Source: Apricaphanius iberus (Eukaryota; Chordata; Actinopteri; Cyprinodontiformes; Aphaniidae). From it: a stretch of DNA of 64,000 nucleotides. The notes under the pieces were generated by a model, which saw only the letters and a list, made by a program, of their open reading frames with translations, was not told where the DNA came from and did no database searches. Shown one piece after another: positions 1-12,116 of the stretch. Both the position numbers and the translations under genes were made by a program. Location of the stretch: the NCBI GenBank assembly GCA_028564705.1, contig JAPXFQ010000074.1:1505501-1569500 (forward strand), written 5' to 3'. The first letter of the stretch is position 1. Each line of letters opens with the position of its first letter.

Positions 1-763
1 CTTCCAAAGTGTTTCTTTGGATCTGGTTCCTATTTTCATTGTGATATAAACAGGGCAGTGGTCTGAAACATCCATAGATCCTATGTAGCATCTATTAACC
101 CAGTGTTTATCCTTCTTAAACATCATGAAAAAAATCGATTCTTGAATATGTTACATGCGGAGAGGAGAAGAAAGTGTAGTATTTATATGTTGGGTTAATT
201 TCTCTCCATATATCAATTATGCCTAGTTCTGCCATTAAGTTGCGTGCTTATCTAGTTGTATTTTTGGGTTGGGATATTCTTGGGGCGGAAGAATCCATTT
301 TAGGGTTTAAGGTTTGGTTGAAGTCTCCTCCACAGATCATTATACCTTGTGACTCCATTAATATTTTGTCAAATATCTTTTGATAAAATTTCCATCCTGA
401 CCCCGGAGGGACCTATACATTATACAAGGTCATCATAACACCATCAATCTTCCCCTTAATCAAAATAAATGTACCATCATTGTTTGTTATTTGTGTGAGA
501 TGTTCATAAATAATATTCCCTGAGATCAAGATAGCTACCCCTCTATTGTGCCTTATGCCATTTGAAGATGAGAATACATGTTTAAACCCCTTCCTTTGAA
601 GTGTGCTGTGCTCTATTTCTGTGAGGTGGGTCTCTTGTAGGAAAGCTATGTCTATTTTCTCTCTGTGTAGTTTAGTTAGGATTTTATTCCTCTTCGTTGA
701 GGACCAGATTCCATTCACATTCAGGGTCACTATTTCTACCATATTCCTATTGTAGTAAGACAA
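1..763 (-). pseudogene. L1-like ORF2, N-terminal AP-endonuclease domain (partial, broken)
   Basis: The minus strand starts with VEIVTLNVNGIWSSTKRNKI, then IDIAFLQETHL, the typical start of the LINE endonuclease, with the catalytic Asn and Glu in expected places. An in-frame TAG at about 412 interrupts the usual YxPP segment. The same frame then continues with MICGGDFNQTLNP, the metal-binding GDFN motif. A further stop follows near 240. The reverse transcriptase would lie left of the window. Confidence 0.88.
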
Positions 764-1288
764 CCTGAATTCTCACTGTATCTCACATTACCTGCGTTAA
801 ACGTAACTATATTTAGGTCTTCACTTTTCCCTGAACAGAACCGTTTTTAACACACACAAGAACAATATCTTCCGGATATAGGGAAAACATTATTCCCTTA
901 AAGTCCCTGTTGCTGGGTGGGGGGATATTCCTCTTCCAAGGGCTGGCCCCCCCTCTAGAGTTGGAGTAATTTCCTCCAGGCTTCCTAGGTAAGTCCAACA
1001 TTAATCGAGAGTGGCATCCAACCAGTCGGCTGTTGATAGTTCTCAAATCTTTGCATTTCTTATTGTACATTTAGTAGTGACCATAGCCAGAAAGTTTTAC
1101 ACTATTATAAAAGGGCTACGTTAGAAACAACAATACTTAAAATAATAATTATACTCCCAAAAATAATAAAAGAGAATACAAGAAAATTAACCAAATCTAG
1201 TTAGGACTTTGTATCAACATTGTCTCTTCTTTGTAGATAAGTATCTGCCTTAAAGCAGCCCTCCATTTTGACTTACTGTCCAGGATGG

Positions 1289-2152
1289 TCACCGATCTCT
1301 CTTTAGTGCTGTGTTTCTCTCCTGAATTCCTTTAACTTCTCTCTCACACGCGTTGCTGTTTGTTTTCCGTCGTTCTTGGATGGCACCCGTTGCCATGGAT
1401 GCGCCGTCTGGATACGTTCCTCTATACCTGTTTCCGGCACACCTCGAAATTTTTACCTGGATCCCAGGATCCCATCTCTTTAGTTTCAAATCGTTGGAAA
1501 TTCACAATAACAGATCTGGGTGGCGAGTTCAGATCGGGTGTTGCCACTAGTGCTCTGTGCGCTCTTTGGATCTCTAGGTTTGTTCCCTCTGGCAGGCGAG
1601 TTTGGTGGTTAGCAGGTTGTTGACAAAGTCCGCCACTGACGGGCCTTCTGTATTTTCAGGTATTCCGTAGATCCTTATATTGTTTCTCCTGGATCTATTC
1701 TCCAAGTCCGTCAGCTTTTCTTGTAACTTATCTTGTTTTTTTAGGAGCAGCAGGAGGCCCTCTTTAGTTACCACACCATTAGCTTCCAGCTCTGCAATAC
1801 GCGTTTCAGCTACGTTAATAGCCTGTCCTTGAGCTTGTATTGCGGTGGTAGTTTAAGCTAGCTTCTGGCTGATCTCTTGTTTGAAAGATATTAATTCTTC
1901 TCTTACGTCCTTTCTGAGATCGGATTGGAAGTCTTTGAAAGTGCCCAGCATCTCTCGTTTAAATTCCCGTAGGTCTTTAGTGACAGACGTGAGCTCTTTG
2001 AGTAGTTCACCTGTTTGAGTCTTCCCCACTCGCATCTCGTCACCATTTTCTTCCTCCATGGAGGCCACTGATTCGGGCTGCGTGGTTGACTTCGTTGCGT
2101 TCTCGACTTTTTCTACAAATTTTTTTCCCTTGTTTGTCTTTGCTCCTTTCAT
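1289..2152 (-). pseudogene. L1-like ORF1 (RNA-binding chaperone) remnant
   Basis: ORF1 proteins of L1-type LINEs form coiled-coil trimers that coat element RNA. On the minus strand a Lys-rich start (MKGAKTNKGKKFVEKVENAT) is followed by a heptad-rich Glu/Lys region. After an in-frame stop near 1,853 comes the family signature DLENRSRRNNIRIYGIPE at about 1,715-1,660. A frame change near 1,580 leads into a stretch reading RAHRALVATPDLNSPPRSVI. At least two breaks mean no intact protein. Confidence 0.85.
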
Positions 2153-2275
2153 TGTGATAAAACCCAGCCTCTGAGTGTCGATATTTCGAGTATTATTTAG
2201 TTATACGGCCGACTGGCGTGGAGCTGTTACTTACTGCTGCATTCCACCTCGTAGCCTCACCCGGAAGTCTATCTT

Positions 2276-2420
2276 GATGCTTTTTAATCTTTTAAACATT
2301 TTATGACACTATAATATTATTGGCTGAAACCTTTGGCTTAGTTTGTCAATAAAGCTTATTCAAATTCACTTCAGCTCTTCAGCTGTTGACCAAAGCTAAC
2401 CGGCTAATCATCAGAGTTTA
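2276..2420 (-). repeat. Dispersed repeat, inverted copy of 20,696-20,815
   Basis: About 120 bp here match the reverse complement of 20,696-20,815. Shared strings include TTTTATGACACT, GTCAATAAAGCTTATTCAAA and ACTTCAGCTCTTCAGCTGT. The match seems to extend past a Harbinger element in the other copy (AAAGCTAAC at 2395 compared with 19,961 leftward), so this copy looks like the unoccupied version of that insertion site. It is probably a relic of the same hAT-type element that fills 17,574-21,146. Confidence 0.7.
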
Positions 2421-2601
2421 GACATTGTTGTTTTTTCAGACCCAGCCTTAATTTAAAATGCCTTAATTCAATGACGCTACAGTGGCTTTGGTTAAAGTTC
2501 ACAGGGGGAAACTGTATTAACCCTTTAATTGCTAAAGACTAGTTTATACTCTATCTGCGTAGATGCAGATACATGCAATGGCCTTATACTTCAATGCAAG
2601 A

Positions 2602-2636
2602 GATATTCGTCAATCAAGCAACGATTGACGAATATC
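2602..2636. repeat. Perfect 14-bp inverted repeat (hairpin)
   Basis: GATATTCGTCAATC at 2602-2615 is followed by a 7-nt loop and its exact reverse complement at 2623-2636. Nothing around it identifies a gene or a known element. Confidence 0.8.
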
Positions 2637-5036
2637 CAATAGAGTCCAATTGTTTTAGTATCCATCAAAGACAACAGAGATCGACAGTTTGTGATTGGTC
2701 AGCCCAACACCAGCCCAAGATCATTTCACCAGAATGGTGCTCTATAGTCGATGTAATTAATAGCCAGTGCAGCTTTTAGGCTTTGGGTTCTTTATTTTGA
2801 AAAGCCGGTTTATCTGATATGATATTTTGATGATTTTGAAAACTAGGAGGTGTAGAGAACAACAAAACAGACAGCTGTGTTTGTTTACATACGTTTCTAG
2901 AATATTTCATGAGATGCCCTTCTGTTTAAAACTTTCCAGCACAATCAAAACTCACTGTCTGTCAGCCATCTCTCGTCGAGTAGATGTACGTTTAAAAAGC
3001 TGATGTACATAAACTACTGTCGACCAGAAAAGCCATTACAATGGTAGGCAGACCCACCAGAAAAGGCCAGCAAACCCTGCTGTCCTGGCTGAGAATTGCT
3101 TTGCAGCAACGGAGAAGTATAAAAAGAAACAGTCTCTGTCATTACATCTGTGTGTGAGTTTAAAACCAGCTTAAGCCTCGAAATGACCGACTGGACTTTT
3201 TCTTTTCTTCTTTACCTGTAAATAAGGAAAACCATGTGAAACTAACTGAGCTTTGGGCGTTCGAAAAGATCTTTAGGAATCAGAGAATAATTTTGTTTTT
3301 CAAACACAGTATTATTCATTACGGTTCATTTTTTTTCTTCTTCTGTGGATAAAGGCTCTCACTGTAGTTCCCTGAAATCATAAAAAAATTCCTTTGCAAC
3401 CATTTCCAACCGCCGTTAAACAGAAATTAATGGCTTATGTTATTATTTTCAGTTTATTATGTTAAAAGTTTGAAAAGCCCTTCGTTTTTGAACCATATAT
3501 TTTGCACGTTGTTCGAATGCACCACAGGTGTGCAGCGTAGGACAAGTTTTTCGCCTGATGTTGTTTCTGTGGCTTATAAAACAAAAGCTTCATCTTTTAT
3601 ACCTGCAAATTTCTTTTTTACTTTCTGCCTGTGTTGTTGGCTTTAGGCATATCCTGCTAGAAAAAGATGTGGTGCTGTTTGAACCACTGAAACCTTGGGC
3701 TGCTCAGTGTGACACAGCTCTAGAGCTGGGATGAGCTCGCAGTAAGGTGTGGAGCAGTTGGACTTTCCGGGTGCAAAGTCCGACTTTGAAAAGGTGTTCC
3801 AGTTGATTATTTTAACTCTGAGGTCAGATTTTCTGAGTTTCGATTACAAATGAAATGCACCATATGTGTTTTGCATATACATTTTGTTTTTCCGGCGCTT
3901 TTAAAATTGGGATTGGGATAAAATGGGATTCTTACTAGGACTAGTTGTTAAAGATCCATAACTTTCAGGACGAAAGTTACGAGACGTAATCTGGGGTGGG
4001 GGGAAATTTGGCACAGATCGCGTGGTGCCACCAATGTGTACTTGTATAGCAAAATTAAAATGGTCAAGTCAAAAATTAATGTTTTGAATTTTTTGGATTT
4101 ATTGTTGAGTTTATAGATGAGGCCAGACTCTGGCAGCTGGTTTTCATTCTGCTTCTAACTTCCCACAAACATGTCATAAATTATTATCTAAAATGGCTGC
4201 CCTAAAACAAACATTTATTTCAGGTTTATTACCAGAAGCAGTCCATGATTAACTGAGGACAATAATCATTAACCTGTACAACACTGAAAATACAATCTTA
4301 AGTACATCAGTTACACATAGGATTATGACCCCCTGCTATTTACTCCATATGTCCAGATGGTGCAGCAGTACTAGGTTCTATCAGTCAGTAAAAGATCCAC
4401 ATCCATACCGGTACTGCTGGTTATTCTTTATCAGGGTTTCTGTGGGCATGAACAAGCATTAAAAGTAATCAAATGGATAGCACAAAAATTGAGGCCTTAA
4501 ATGGCATTAAAATCATTAAATCTGATTCTCAGTGTCATTGAAATTCTTTCAGGAGTTTAATGAGAAAAATAGTTGTGTAAAGGGGGATTCTGATACATAC
4601 TTTATGTCTCTAAATTTTGTTACTTTTCCAATAAAATGTCCTTTTAATGTGCAGTTCCTTTCCATCTACTGCTTTGCGTCACGTGACTGACCCCAATCAT
4701 GTGACGCGCCTCTCCCCTTTGAACAACACTTCTCCAGCAAAGCGTAACAATTTTGCGGATGAAAATGCCAAAAAAACCTAAACTTTGGCTGTATTTTGTA
4801 AAAGTAACCAGGAAACAGAGCTAAATACAAGAAGATTTGTGCTGCATCATCTTCATCAGCTAAAGCATGTATCGTCATTGATGGCAAGAAAAGCAGACCT
4901 GAGTCTACAAACTTCTTCCTCTCCTGCACTAGCAACAAAATAACACTAGAGGTGACTGAGGATGAAAGGCTTGTAGAAGGATAAATATGCCACAAAACAA
5001 ACTTCCCAACTGTTTGAGATTATCCAGTGAGCATAA
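2637..5036. other. No gene recognised
   Basis: AT-rich non-coding sequence with short chance open frames only. No exon-like blocks, known protein motifs or clear terminal repeats were seen. Confidence 0.6.
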
Positions 5037-5317
5037 GTTCGTAAGGCGAAAATGCCTAGTATATGCCAGTGGTCAGAGGAGAATGGCCAGACTCGTTTGG
5101 CAAGGCAACAGTAACTCAAATAACCACTCGTACCAAAGTATGCAGAAAAGCATCTCTGAACGAACAACACGTCAAACCCCGAGGCAGATGGGCTACAGCA
5201 GCAGAAGACCACACCGGGTGGCACTTCTGTCAGCTAAGAACAGGAAACTGAGGCAATAAGTCGCACAGGCTCACCAAACTTGGACTATAGAAGATTGGAA
5301 AAATGTTACCTGGTCTG
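5037..5317 (+). pseudogene. Tc1-like transposase remnant, N-terminal to mid part
   Basis: Tc1/mariner transposases cut and paste their element at TA sites with a bipartite DNA-binding domain and a DDE/D catalytic core. The plus strand reads CLVYASGQRRMARLVWQGNS, then TRQTPRQMGYSSRRPHRV and LLSAKNRKLRQ, the linker between DNA-binding and catalytic parts in a common fish Tc1 family. It continues as NWTIEDWKNVTWS at 5,278-5,317, where the catalytic DESRF should follow, but a LINE fragment begins there instead. A short deletion near 5,095 also damages the frame. Confidence 0.85.
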
Positions 5318-6227
5318 TTGTTGAGCCGTTTTAAGTCCCTGGCTCTGATGCTGCTACCCCAACAGATGATGGACGAAGAGATGACACTCTCCACCACAGA
5401 CTTGTAAAAGATTTGCAGCACCTTGCTGCAAATCTTGAAGGACCTCAGCTTCCTCAAAAAGTACAGTCTGCTCTGTCCCTTTTTGTAGACGCTTCACTGT
5501 TGATTCTCCAGTCCAGTCTGTTATCCAGGTGAACTCTGAGGTATTTGTACTCCTCAACCACCTCCACTTCTTCTCCCATGATGTAGACAGTATTGGACTT
5601 ATCCCCGTTTCTTCTGAAATCTACAACCATCTCCTTTGTTTTGTTCACATTCAAGGTAAGATGATTGTTTCCACACCATGCCACAAAGCGGTCCACCAGC
5701 TCTCTGTATTCAGCTTCTTCTCCAACTCTGATACACTCGACAATTGCAAAGTCGTCTGAGTATTTCTGCAGATTACAGGTCTCCGTCTTATACTGGAAGT
5801 CTGAGGTGTACAGAGTGAAAAGGAATGGTGAGAGTACAGTCCCTTGTGGTGGTCCTGTGCTGCCGACCAGCTGGTTTGACACACAATCCTTCAGTCTCAC
5901 AAACTGTGGTCTGTTTGTCAGGTAGTCATTGATCCAGCTGATTGTTGAGGCCTCCATCTGTGTCTTCAGGAGTTTCTGACAAAGCAAATCAGGCTGAATT
6001 GTGTTAAATGCACTGGAGAAATCAAAGAACATGATTCTCACAGTGCTGCCTGCTTTGTCCAGATGACAGTGAGTTGGTTGAAGCAGGTTGATGATGGCAT
6101 CTTCAACGCCAACTCCATGGCGATAAGCAAACTTCAGGGGGTCCTGATAGGTTCTAGTTTGCTTAGTCATGTGGAGCAACAGGAGTCTTTCCAGGACCTT
6201 CATGATGTGGGATGTCAGGGCATGTGG
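5318..6227 (-). pseudogene. CR1/L2-like LINE reverse transcriptase fragment inside a Tc1 element
   Basis: A minus-strand open frame (about 6,230-5,454) carries reverse transcriptase motifs in order: LTSHIMKVLERLLLLH, FDFSSAFNTIQ (motif A aspartate), GPPQGTVLSPFLFTLY (motif B), YSDDFAIV (catalytic YxDD, with Ser at the variable place), NKTKEMVVDFRR, and YKYLRVHLDNRLDW. After a frame change the thumb/C-terminal part reads ICSKVLQIFYKSVVESVI and SIIWGSS-like sequence, then ends abruptly at RLN. Both the LINE 5' end and the 3' end are missing, which is not how LINEs normally insert. Confidence 0.88.
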
Positions 6228-6540
6228 CATGTCATAAAGCTTGAATCATCTCAGACTGGATTCTTGAACATGACAATGAGTTCACTGTACTCAAATGGCC
6301 CCCACAGTCACCAGATCCCAATCCAATAGAGCATCTTTGGGATGTGGTGGAACAGGAGATCCGCATCATGGATGACAAATCTGCAGCAACTGCACGATGC
6401 TATAATGTCAGTATGGACCAAGATCTCTTAGTAATATTTTCAGTACCTTATTGAATCTATGCTACGAAGGATTAAGGAATTTCTGAAGTTAAAAGGGGGT
6501 CCAACCTGGTACTAAAAAGGTGTACCTAATAAAGTGGCCA
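6228..6540 (+). pseudogene. Tc1-like transposase remnant, C-terminal part and 3' end
   Basis: The fish Tc1 family seen at 5,037 resumes here with CATGTCATAAAGC, then the strings for FLNMTMSSLYSNGPHSHQIP in a shifted frame, which represent the usual conserved WPPQSPDLNPIEHLWDV region (the WPxxSPDxNPIE block with the catalytic final acid). It ends with the family's terminal ACCTAATAAAGTGGCCAG at about 6,524-6,541. About 400 bp of the element's middle, including the first catalytic Asp, are absent. Confidence 0.85.
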
Positions 6541-7697
6541 GCGAGTGTATATTCATGGGTTGACGGAAGTACTTTAGATGGAATTAAAAATGGTGAAAAT
6601 GGCATTAAAAGGGCATTAAAAATCAATGAATCAGATGAGCTGATTTCAATAGAACCCTGTTTATATAGAGTGTTACAAGAAAAAAAATCAGGTATCCATA
6701 GCGATGAGTTGCAGGAGAGCTCAGTGGGTGTTCTGTCAGTGCTGGGGACAGGAACAAAGGACTGAAGTACTTCAAGCTCCTTACTGACATAGCCAATCTC
6801 ACTGTAGTCTGTTCCTGCCAATCCAAGTGCTCATTCTTTGGCATCATGTTAGTGTGTTTACTTAAGTGAGCTGAAGTAGACTTTGACCTCACAGGATAAC
6901 TGAGGCAGAAGGGTGATGCAGGGAGGATGTGCAGTTTGTAGGACACTTAAAAGAGCAGATTTTATAAAGACAGAAGTAAAAGAGGGTTTTAATGAGAATG
7001 GTTTTGGCACTAATTATTTTTGGAACGCCTGTATCCCTATGCAGCAGGCTGCATCAGATCTCTTTTAAGAAGCTGATGCTGTGACTTGCATGACATAATG
7101 AATACATCTCATATTCAGCTTTGGGTACTTGCTTATTTATGCTTATTTGGTTAACTATTTTCATTTCATGTCAGTTCATTCTAGGTTAAAGCATCACATT
7201 TTAGAACTGAAAACTTGTCTCTGGGCAGGCTATAGGCAAAGTGGTCAAATTTAAAGAAAAAAATTGAACTTTATCAAGAGAAGAAGTTAGGCAGACCAGT
7301 AAAAGGAGACAAGGTGTGAGCTGGAGCTGGGTCATTCCGTTTCTATGCAGTGAAACAGATTTTAAAACCAATTCTTGATTTAGCAGGGATGGAGAGAAAA
7401 TGACACAGGCAAAATATGATCTGTGCTTTTCATCTCTCCGGCATTTTGATCCACTTTCTACTGAACTGTAGACAAGCTTGCGATGTATTATAACTAGTAT
7501 AACTTGTAATGCAAGGGTTATGAGACTTTCTCATAGATTTTAGTTGTTTTCTTTTTTGACTAAATGCACAGCAAACAACTTTTGTTTCTTCACTTTTTCT
7601 TCCACACCTGCTGTCCATATTTCTTGTCATTACAGGAGTGTAACTTGAATTACTTTTAAAAAAAAGACTTTGCGGTGGCGTCGCGTGGCGTTTGGGG
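6541..7697. other. No gene recognised
   Basis: Non-coding sequence with short open frames that show no family motif and no splice-site context. No terminal repeats were found. Confidence 0.55.
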
Positions 7698-7700
7698 TTA

Positions 7701-8492
7701 TGCTGCATTCACACCGCCCCATGCAGCAGCGTCAGCTTCGGCAAGATTACATGTAAAGTCTATGGTTGAGTACGTCAGAGGTCCGTCAGGGGCTCTGCGT
7801 TGCGTTGAGTACGTTGGCTCCGTCAACGACGCTTGTGTTTCATACGGCAACGTACCAACGCATGCGTCACAGAAGTTCAGCGAGCTGAGCTTTTGACGGA
7901 TCCAACGGAGTTAACGCAGTGCGGCAACCAATCAGAGTGTCTCACAGTAGTAATGTCACTATACGCCGTATCTTGAATGAAGCGCTGGCCCAGTGAAAAC
8001 ATTTTCAACAAACGCAGATTTAAAAAATCAGAAATAACACTTACCAAAGACAGATGGACAGGTGCTCCTAAAGAGGAACAGGGCACCTGTAGTTGGTGTC
8101 CTGGTAGGAGATTTAAGCTCTGATGCGGCCGAGGAGGTCGTAAAATTAGGCGCGGGACAGACGGAAGTAGCACTGAAAGCGAACCTCCTCCATACGCAGC
8201 TCCTGGAGCGAATGGTTAAACTCCCTGAACTCAGAACGCATCTGAATAATGGGCCCTGATGCACCCGATGTCAACGTTGTCTAGCTTTATCAAGCTAATA
8301 AAGCCAAGCCACTCTCTCGTTACGATCCACCATAGTGCAGAAACTTCAGAACGTGCGGCAACAGAGGAAGCCCCGCCCATGTGTTGTTTTTTCCTCAGAA
8401 GCAGGCTATGGAAGCCCAAAAGTACATACGTCAAACTTCATCCGTTGAGTGCGTTGCCTGACGCAGACCAAATGAGCGGTGTGAATGCAGCT
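7701..8492 (-). mobile_element. Harbinger-type DNA transposon, deleted copy
   Basis: The element is bounded by inverted ends GCTGCATTCACACCG (7,702) and CGGTGTGAATGCAGC (8,477) and by TTA on both sides (7,698-7,700 and 8,493-8,495), the TWA target duplication typical of PIF/Harbinger. It is 792 bp long and cannot be autonomous. It carries the first part of a Harbinger nuclease on the minus strand. Confidence 0.85.
8045..8256 (-). pseudogene. Harbinger transposase exon remnant
   Basis: On the minus strand the frame reads IIQMRSEFREFNHSLQELR, then EEVRFQCYFRLSRA, a stop, FYDLLGRIRA, ISYQDTNYRCPVP and LSICLW. This is the N-terminal part of PIF/Harbinger (HARBI1-like) nucleases, before the DDE catalytic core. 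Two or more in-frame stops kill it. It ends at a GTAAGT splice donor in the same place as the copy at 20,170-20,396. Confidence 0.8.
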
Positions 8493-8495
8493 TTA

Positions 8496-9638
8496 GTGTG
8501 GGCGCCCCTTGAAACGGAGGCCTTAGTCCTCAACGCGGTTTTATCGAGCTCGAATCCCATCCTCTGAACATTTGCCGCAGGTCTGAGCGCACAGTAAGTT
8601 ATGATCCTTATGGATATCGTTAGTTTACCCCGTAGTGGTTATTCTTCTTAGGTTCCAATTAATAATATGTAGTAATCATGTACAATACCAAAATAGCTCA
8701 ATATATGAGATTTAAAAAAACCTAATTCATACGTTTAATTTCATACAAATCTTCAAAATTACATTTTTTTTATACTTCAACGTACAAGTGTGGTACATTT
8801 CACAACATTAGTAGAATATCGATATCTTAGTGACTGCATGGAGCAGAGAGTAGCATATGTACACAGCAAGCATTAAGTTTATTACTCACAAGCGATAAAT
8901 ATGATTGATAATGATGTAGCCTAATAGTAATTACCTCTGTAACAGGCATAGAATTGACAAGTATGCCGTTTTTCCCCTTTTTTGGCCAAAGACGAATCCA
9001 TGCACATACTCCTCCTCTCTCTAGCCGAAGCGCAGTTTACATTTGCAGCCGCAAAATCCCCCTTTTTTAATACTGCTCCTTGTGCCTGTTATGAATTGCT
9101 CACACAATCTTAGTAGATCACCCACAAATGAAGGACAACCCACAGGCACAAAATGTTCATGGCGCACGCAATTTTGTGGTCATTAATAAGAGTATTGATA
9201 AATCAGGTTCATAGTCTGTTAATCTAGTCGATGTGTGATGTCTAATCTAGATTCTCTGTTCAGCATGTTCGAGTCGGAAAATTAATTAAAATACATGAAA
9301 ATGAAATACTAGTACATACAACTACTGTATATGTAATTAAACTTTTACATTCTGTTGGGTTAAATAGGTCATGAGTGCATTTTGTTTGATTCAGGTAGTC
9401 AAAATGACTGACAACAGAAAATAATAGCGTGACATTTGCTTGACATCGACATTTTATTCTAGGGATTAACCTGTTCCACTCCCTTCTTATTTCCTTTCTG
9501 AAAGCCCCTAGGCTAAGTTTGCAGGAGTTTGAAATGCAGCATCATATTCCATAACTGAAAGAAATTCTGACAATAAAGGTAGTTTTAGGTCTTCATTCAA
9601 CTAAAAATGTTACTGTGCATGGGAGTCGGGAATGTCAG
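8496..9638. other. No gene recognised
   Basis: AT-rich non-coding sequence; no motif-bearing frame or clear repeat boundary. Confidence 0.55.
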
Positions 9639-9977
9639 TAGAGCTGGGTATTGATTCAAATGTAAAAAATTTATGCAATTTCGATTCTCAAGAGTTAGAA
9701 TCGATTATCACAATCCAGTCAAATCAGATCTGTTCCCATTTTATATTGATATGGGTTCCCATCTTATAATGATATGGGTCAGCTCTATTCTTTTTTTTTT
9801 AACCGTTTTTTAAATTACATGACTGTAATTCAGTGACACAACACTGGGTGGGTTTACAGTTCACCAGGGTAAACATTATCAACCTATTCACCCTCAAGGC
9901 TTAAAATGCCCCTCTAGACCTTCCCCTTATATTTTAGTTGTAAAAAGGGGAAAAAAGGTTAAATGATTAAATAGCTC
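9639..9977. mobile_element. hAT-type MITE, copy 1 (degraded)
   Basis: Starts TAGAGCTGGGTATTGATTC and contains TTCGATTCTCAAGAGTTAGA and ATATGGGTCAG, shared with the copies at 36,315 and 37,896. The right end is eroded (TAGCTCTT instead of CAGCCCTA), so that border is approximate. Confidence 0.65.
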
Positions 9978-11439
9978 TTGGGACATCCATGATTTTGAAT
10001 CTGGTTTTCTTTTTCTTTTCTTTTTTTCAATACAGTACTAGTATTAATGACTGAGTCTTTACACCTGTGGCTTACATGAAGTCTACTCCTAAGATACAAA
10101 CCCAAAGTAATACAATAAAACAGTTTTAAGGTGAAAAATAGCAAACATGGAGTAGTTTCTCTTGGCCTGGAATTCGAAGTAATGCTTCTCAGAGTCAACC
10201 TCTCACAATTCGTAGGCTTTCAGCTCCAAAACAGTCACTTTATGTTTTTATTTAGATTTGAATTGGTTTTTTTTTAACATTTTTTAAACAAGATAAACAG
10301 CCTGTCTGTGCACCAGAAGGACAGGCCACACATTTTTTTAAATGTCCTTGGTTAGGGGCAGTGTCGAGTGTTCTGCGGATTATGATTATGAGTGGACCTA
10401 ATTGCTATAATTTATAAATGGATCATATTAGGTTTTGGCCCTGCAAATGTAAGAATTTAAAGTGAGTCAGGTTAAGGCTAGGTGATGGATCTCAAACCTT
10501 ACGGTTAGTAATAAATCAATCAGGCTATCCAATCAGAAGTGAAAATGCTGGGACCTTGCCCCCTAACCATCGACATCTCTATATTTATATTTATATATCT
10601 CAATATTTACAGAAAGGCCCTATGCCAGCATTGTTACATTAAAGTTGTGCAGAGAACCCAAACTTAATGCCCATGTCTCTTGCGTTGAATTCGATCCTCA
10701 GCCTTAAATTGAGAAATTTCTTACCAAGTTATCTCAGTTCCACTGTTGGTACACTGCTCTGTAAACTAAATTAGCACTTAACTTGTGAACCAAAACAGCT
10801 GCTAAATACTCTGCCTTCAACCTGTATTCAGAATCCATTCTGGGACTCTTTATTGCAGAGCTTCAGCTTGACTTCGTGTTTGAGCCTGAAATAGCCTGGA
10901 CCGAGCCCTTCTCTAAGAACAGAGAGTTGATGGAGAGCCATGACCTGTGCTGATGTTCACAATATAAGGGTCTTAAGCGTGACCTCATGGGAATCTTTAA
11001 AAGCATGAGGTGATTTTAATTAGTAATCCATCAAAATAATTCATATTTTGATTTAATCAGAAAAACCCACAATTAAATTCGAAAATTAACAGTGTTCATC
11101 TCACCAAGTTGGCGCACAACTTTGCACAGTAACATTACCGAAACACTGACTCAGCCCCTCCCCACAATACAGAGGGTCACTTGAATGATCATGGCAGTGA
11201 GCTGCCACTGTTATTGCTAATAAGACTTGTCCCAGCAGGTTTAGAAATAGTGAGGTGGTGAAATGATCAGCACACACCTTCTCCACTTACGCACTGTTCA
11301 GCAGAAAAGGAATTCAGAATCAGCTTATACATGAAGAAATGTACAAAAGTGCAAAACTGTTTTGTTTCACAGCAGAGTAGTTAACCATTGTGGATGTAAG
11401 GTGTACATTGTGTTAACTGCAAAGACACTCTGGAGAAGA
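9978..11439. other. No gene recognised
   Basis: Non-coding; no protein motifs, tRNA-like folds or clear terminal repeats found. Confidence 0.5.
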
Positions 11440-11990
11440 AACTCTCATTGTGGCGGCTTGTTTTTTGCAGATGCCGCTCAGTAGTGCAGACCTGAGGGTA
11501 GAAGTATGAACAGTTTGTGCCCAGGATATGTGGGCTCTGCAGAGATATTAGCTCACACTAGACCTGTACAAGTCCCAGACAGAGGAAGGGTCCACCCGGT
11601 TGATCATTTCTGCAGACCTAATTTTCTGTTGCTTTCTGAACCTGTCCTGTTTTGTGGATGAGCCGAACCACGCACTGATGGAGGAACACAGGACAGACTG
11701 AATAATGGGCATGTAGAAAATGACCAGCAGCACCTGTGGAAGGTTGGACCTCTTGAGTAGCTGCAGGAAATTCTGTCCCTGCTGGGCCTTCTTATGAACA
11801 GGGTCTATGTGTGAGGATCAGCTCAGGTCCTAAGTGGTTCCAGTAGACACAGTGGTGTTAAGGATGGTGGAGGAGGGCAAGTATGGGTGGTGTTCTCTTG
11901 AAGTCACCCATCATTCCTAGAGTTGTGAGCAAGTTTAGCTCCAGGTGGTTCTGACTCCGCCAGTGGACCAGCCAATCCCTGCAATCACTG
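11440..11990 (-). pseudogene. LINE C-terminal fragment (CR1/L2-like)
   Basis: The minus strand at about 11,733-11,548 reads YMPIIQSVLCSSISAWFGSS followed by TKQDRFRKQQKIRSAEMI and a DLYRS-like end. This resembles the region after the reverse transcriptase thumb in CR1/L2/Rex1-type LINEs (SFIxSVLxFxxxxWFG). Upstream coding strings continue to about 11,990 in broken frames. The exact clade is not certain. Confidence 0.7.
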
Positions 11991-12116
11991 AACTGCAGTG
12001 ATTTGTGTACCGAGAGGGGCCAATATTGCTAATAATCAATTGGGTAAGCATTTAACACTTAGTAGAGCCTGACTGAAACTGTTAGAGCAGAAATTAGTTG
12101 GAACCCATCGCAACCT

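Larger units (their letters stand above)
1..2275 (-). mobile_element. L1/Tx1-like LINE, 5' part (ORF1 and ORF2 endonuclease)
   Basis: Read on the minus strand, a short 5' leader (about 2275-2153) precedes an ORF1, a short gap and the start of an ORF2 endonuclease that runs off the left edge. Several stops and shifts show that the copy is dead. The first base of the element borders a repeat shared with 20,696-20,815, so the LINE appears to have inserted at its edge. The 3' part and any target duplication are outside the window. Confidence 0.85.

Noticed and set aside
3437..3734. Two small plus-strand frames rich in Phe and Cys
   Set aside because: AT-rich composition produces them; no homology, start context or splice context supports a gene.
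7877..8567. Host gene exons on either strand
   Set aside because: All lie inside the Harbinger element; the only meaningful frame is the broken transposase exon.
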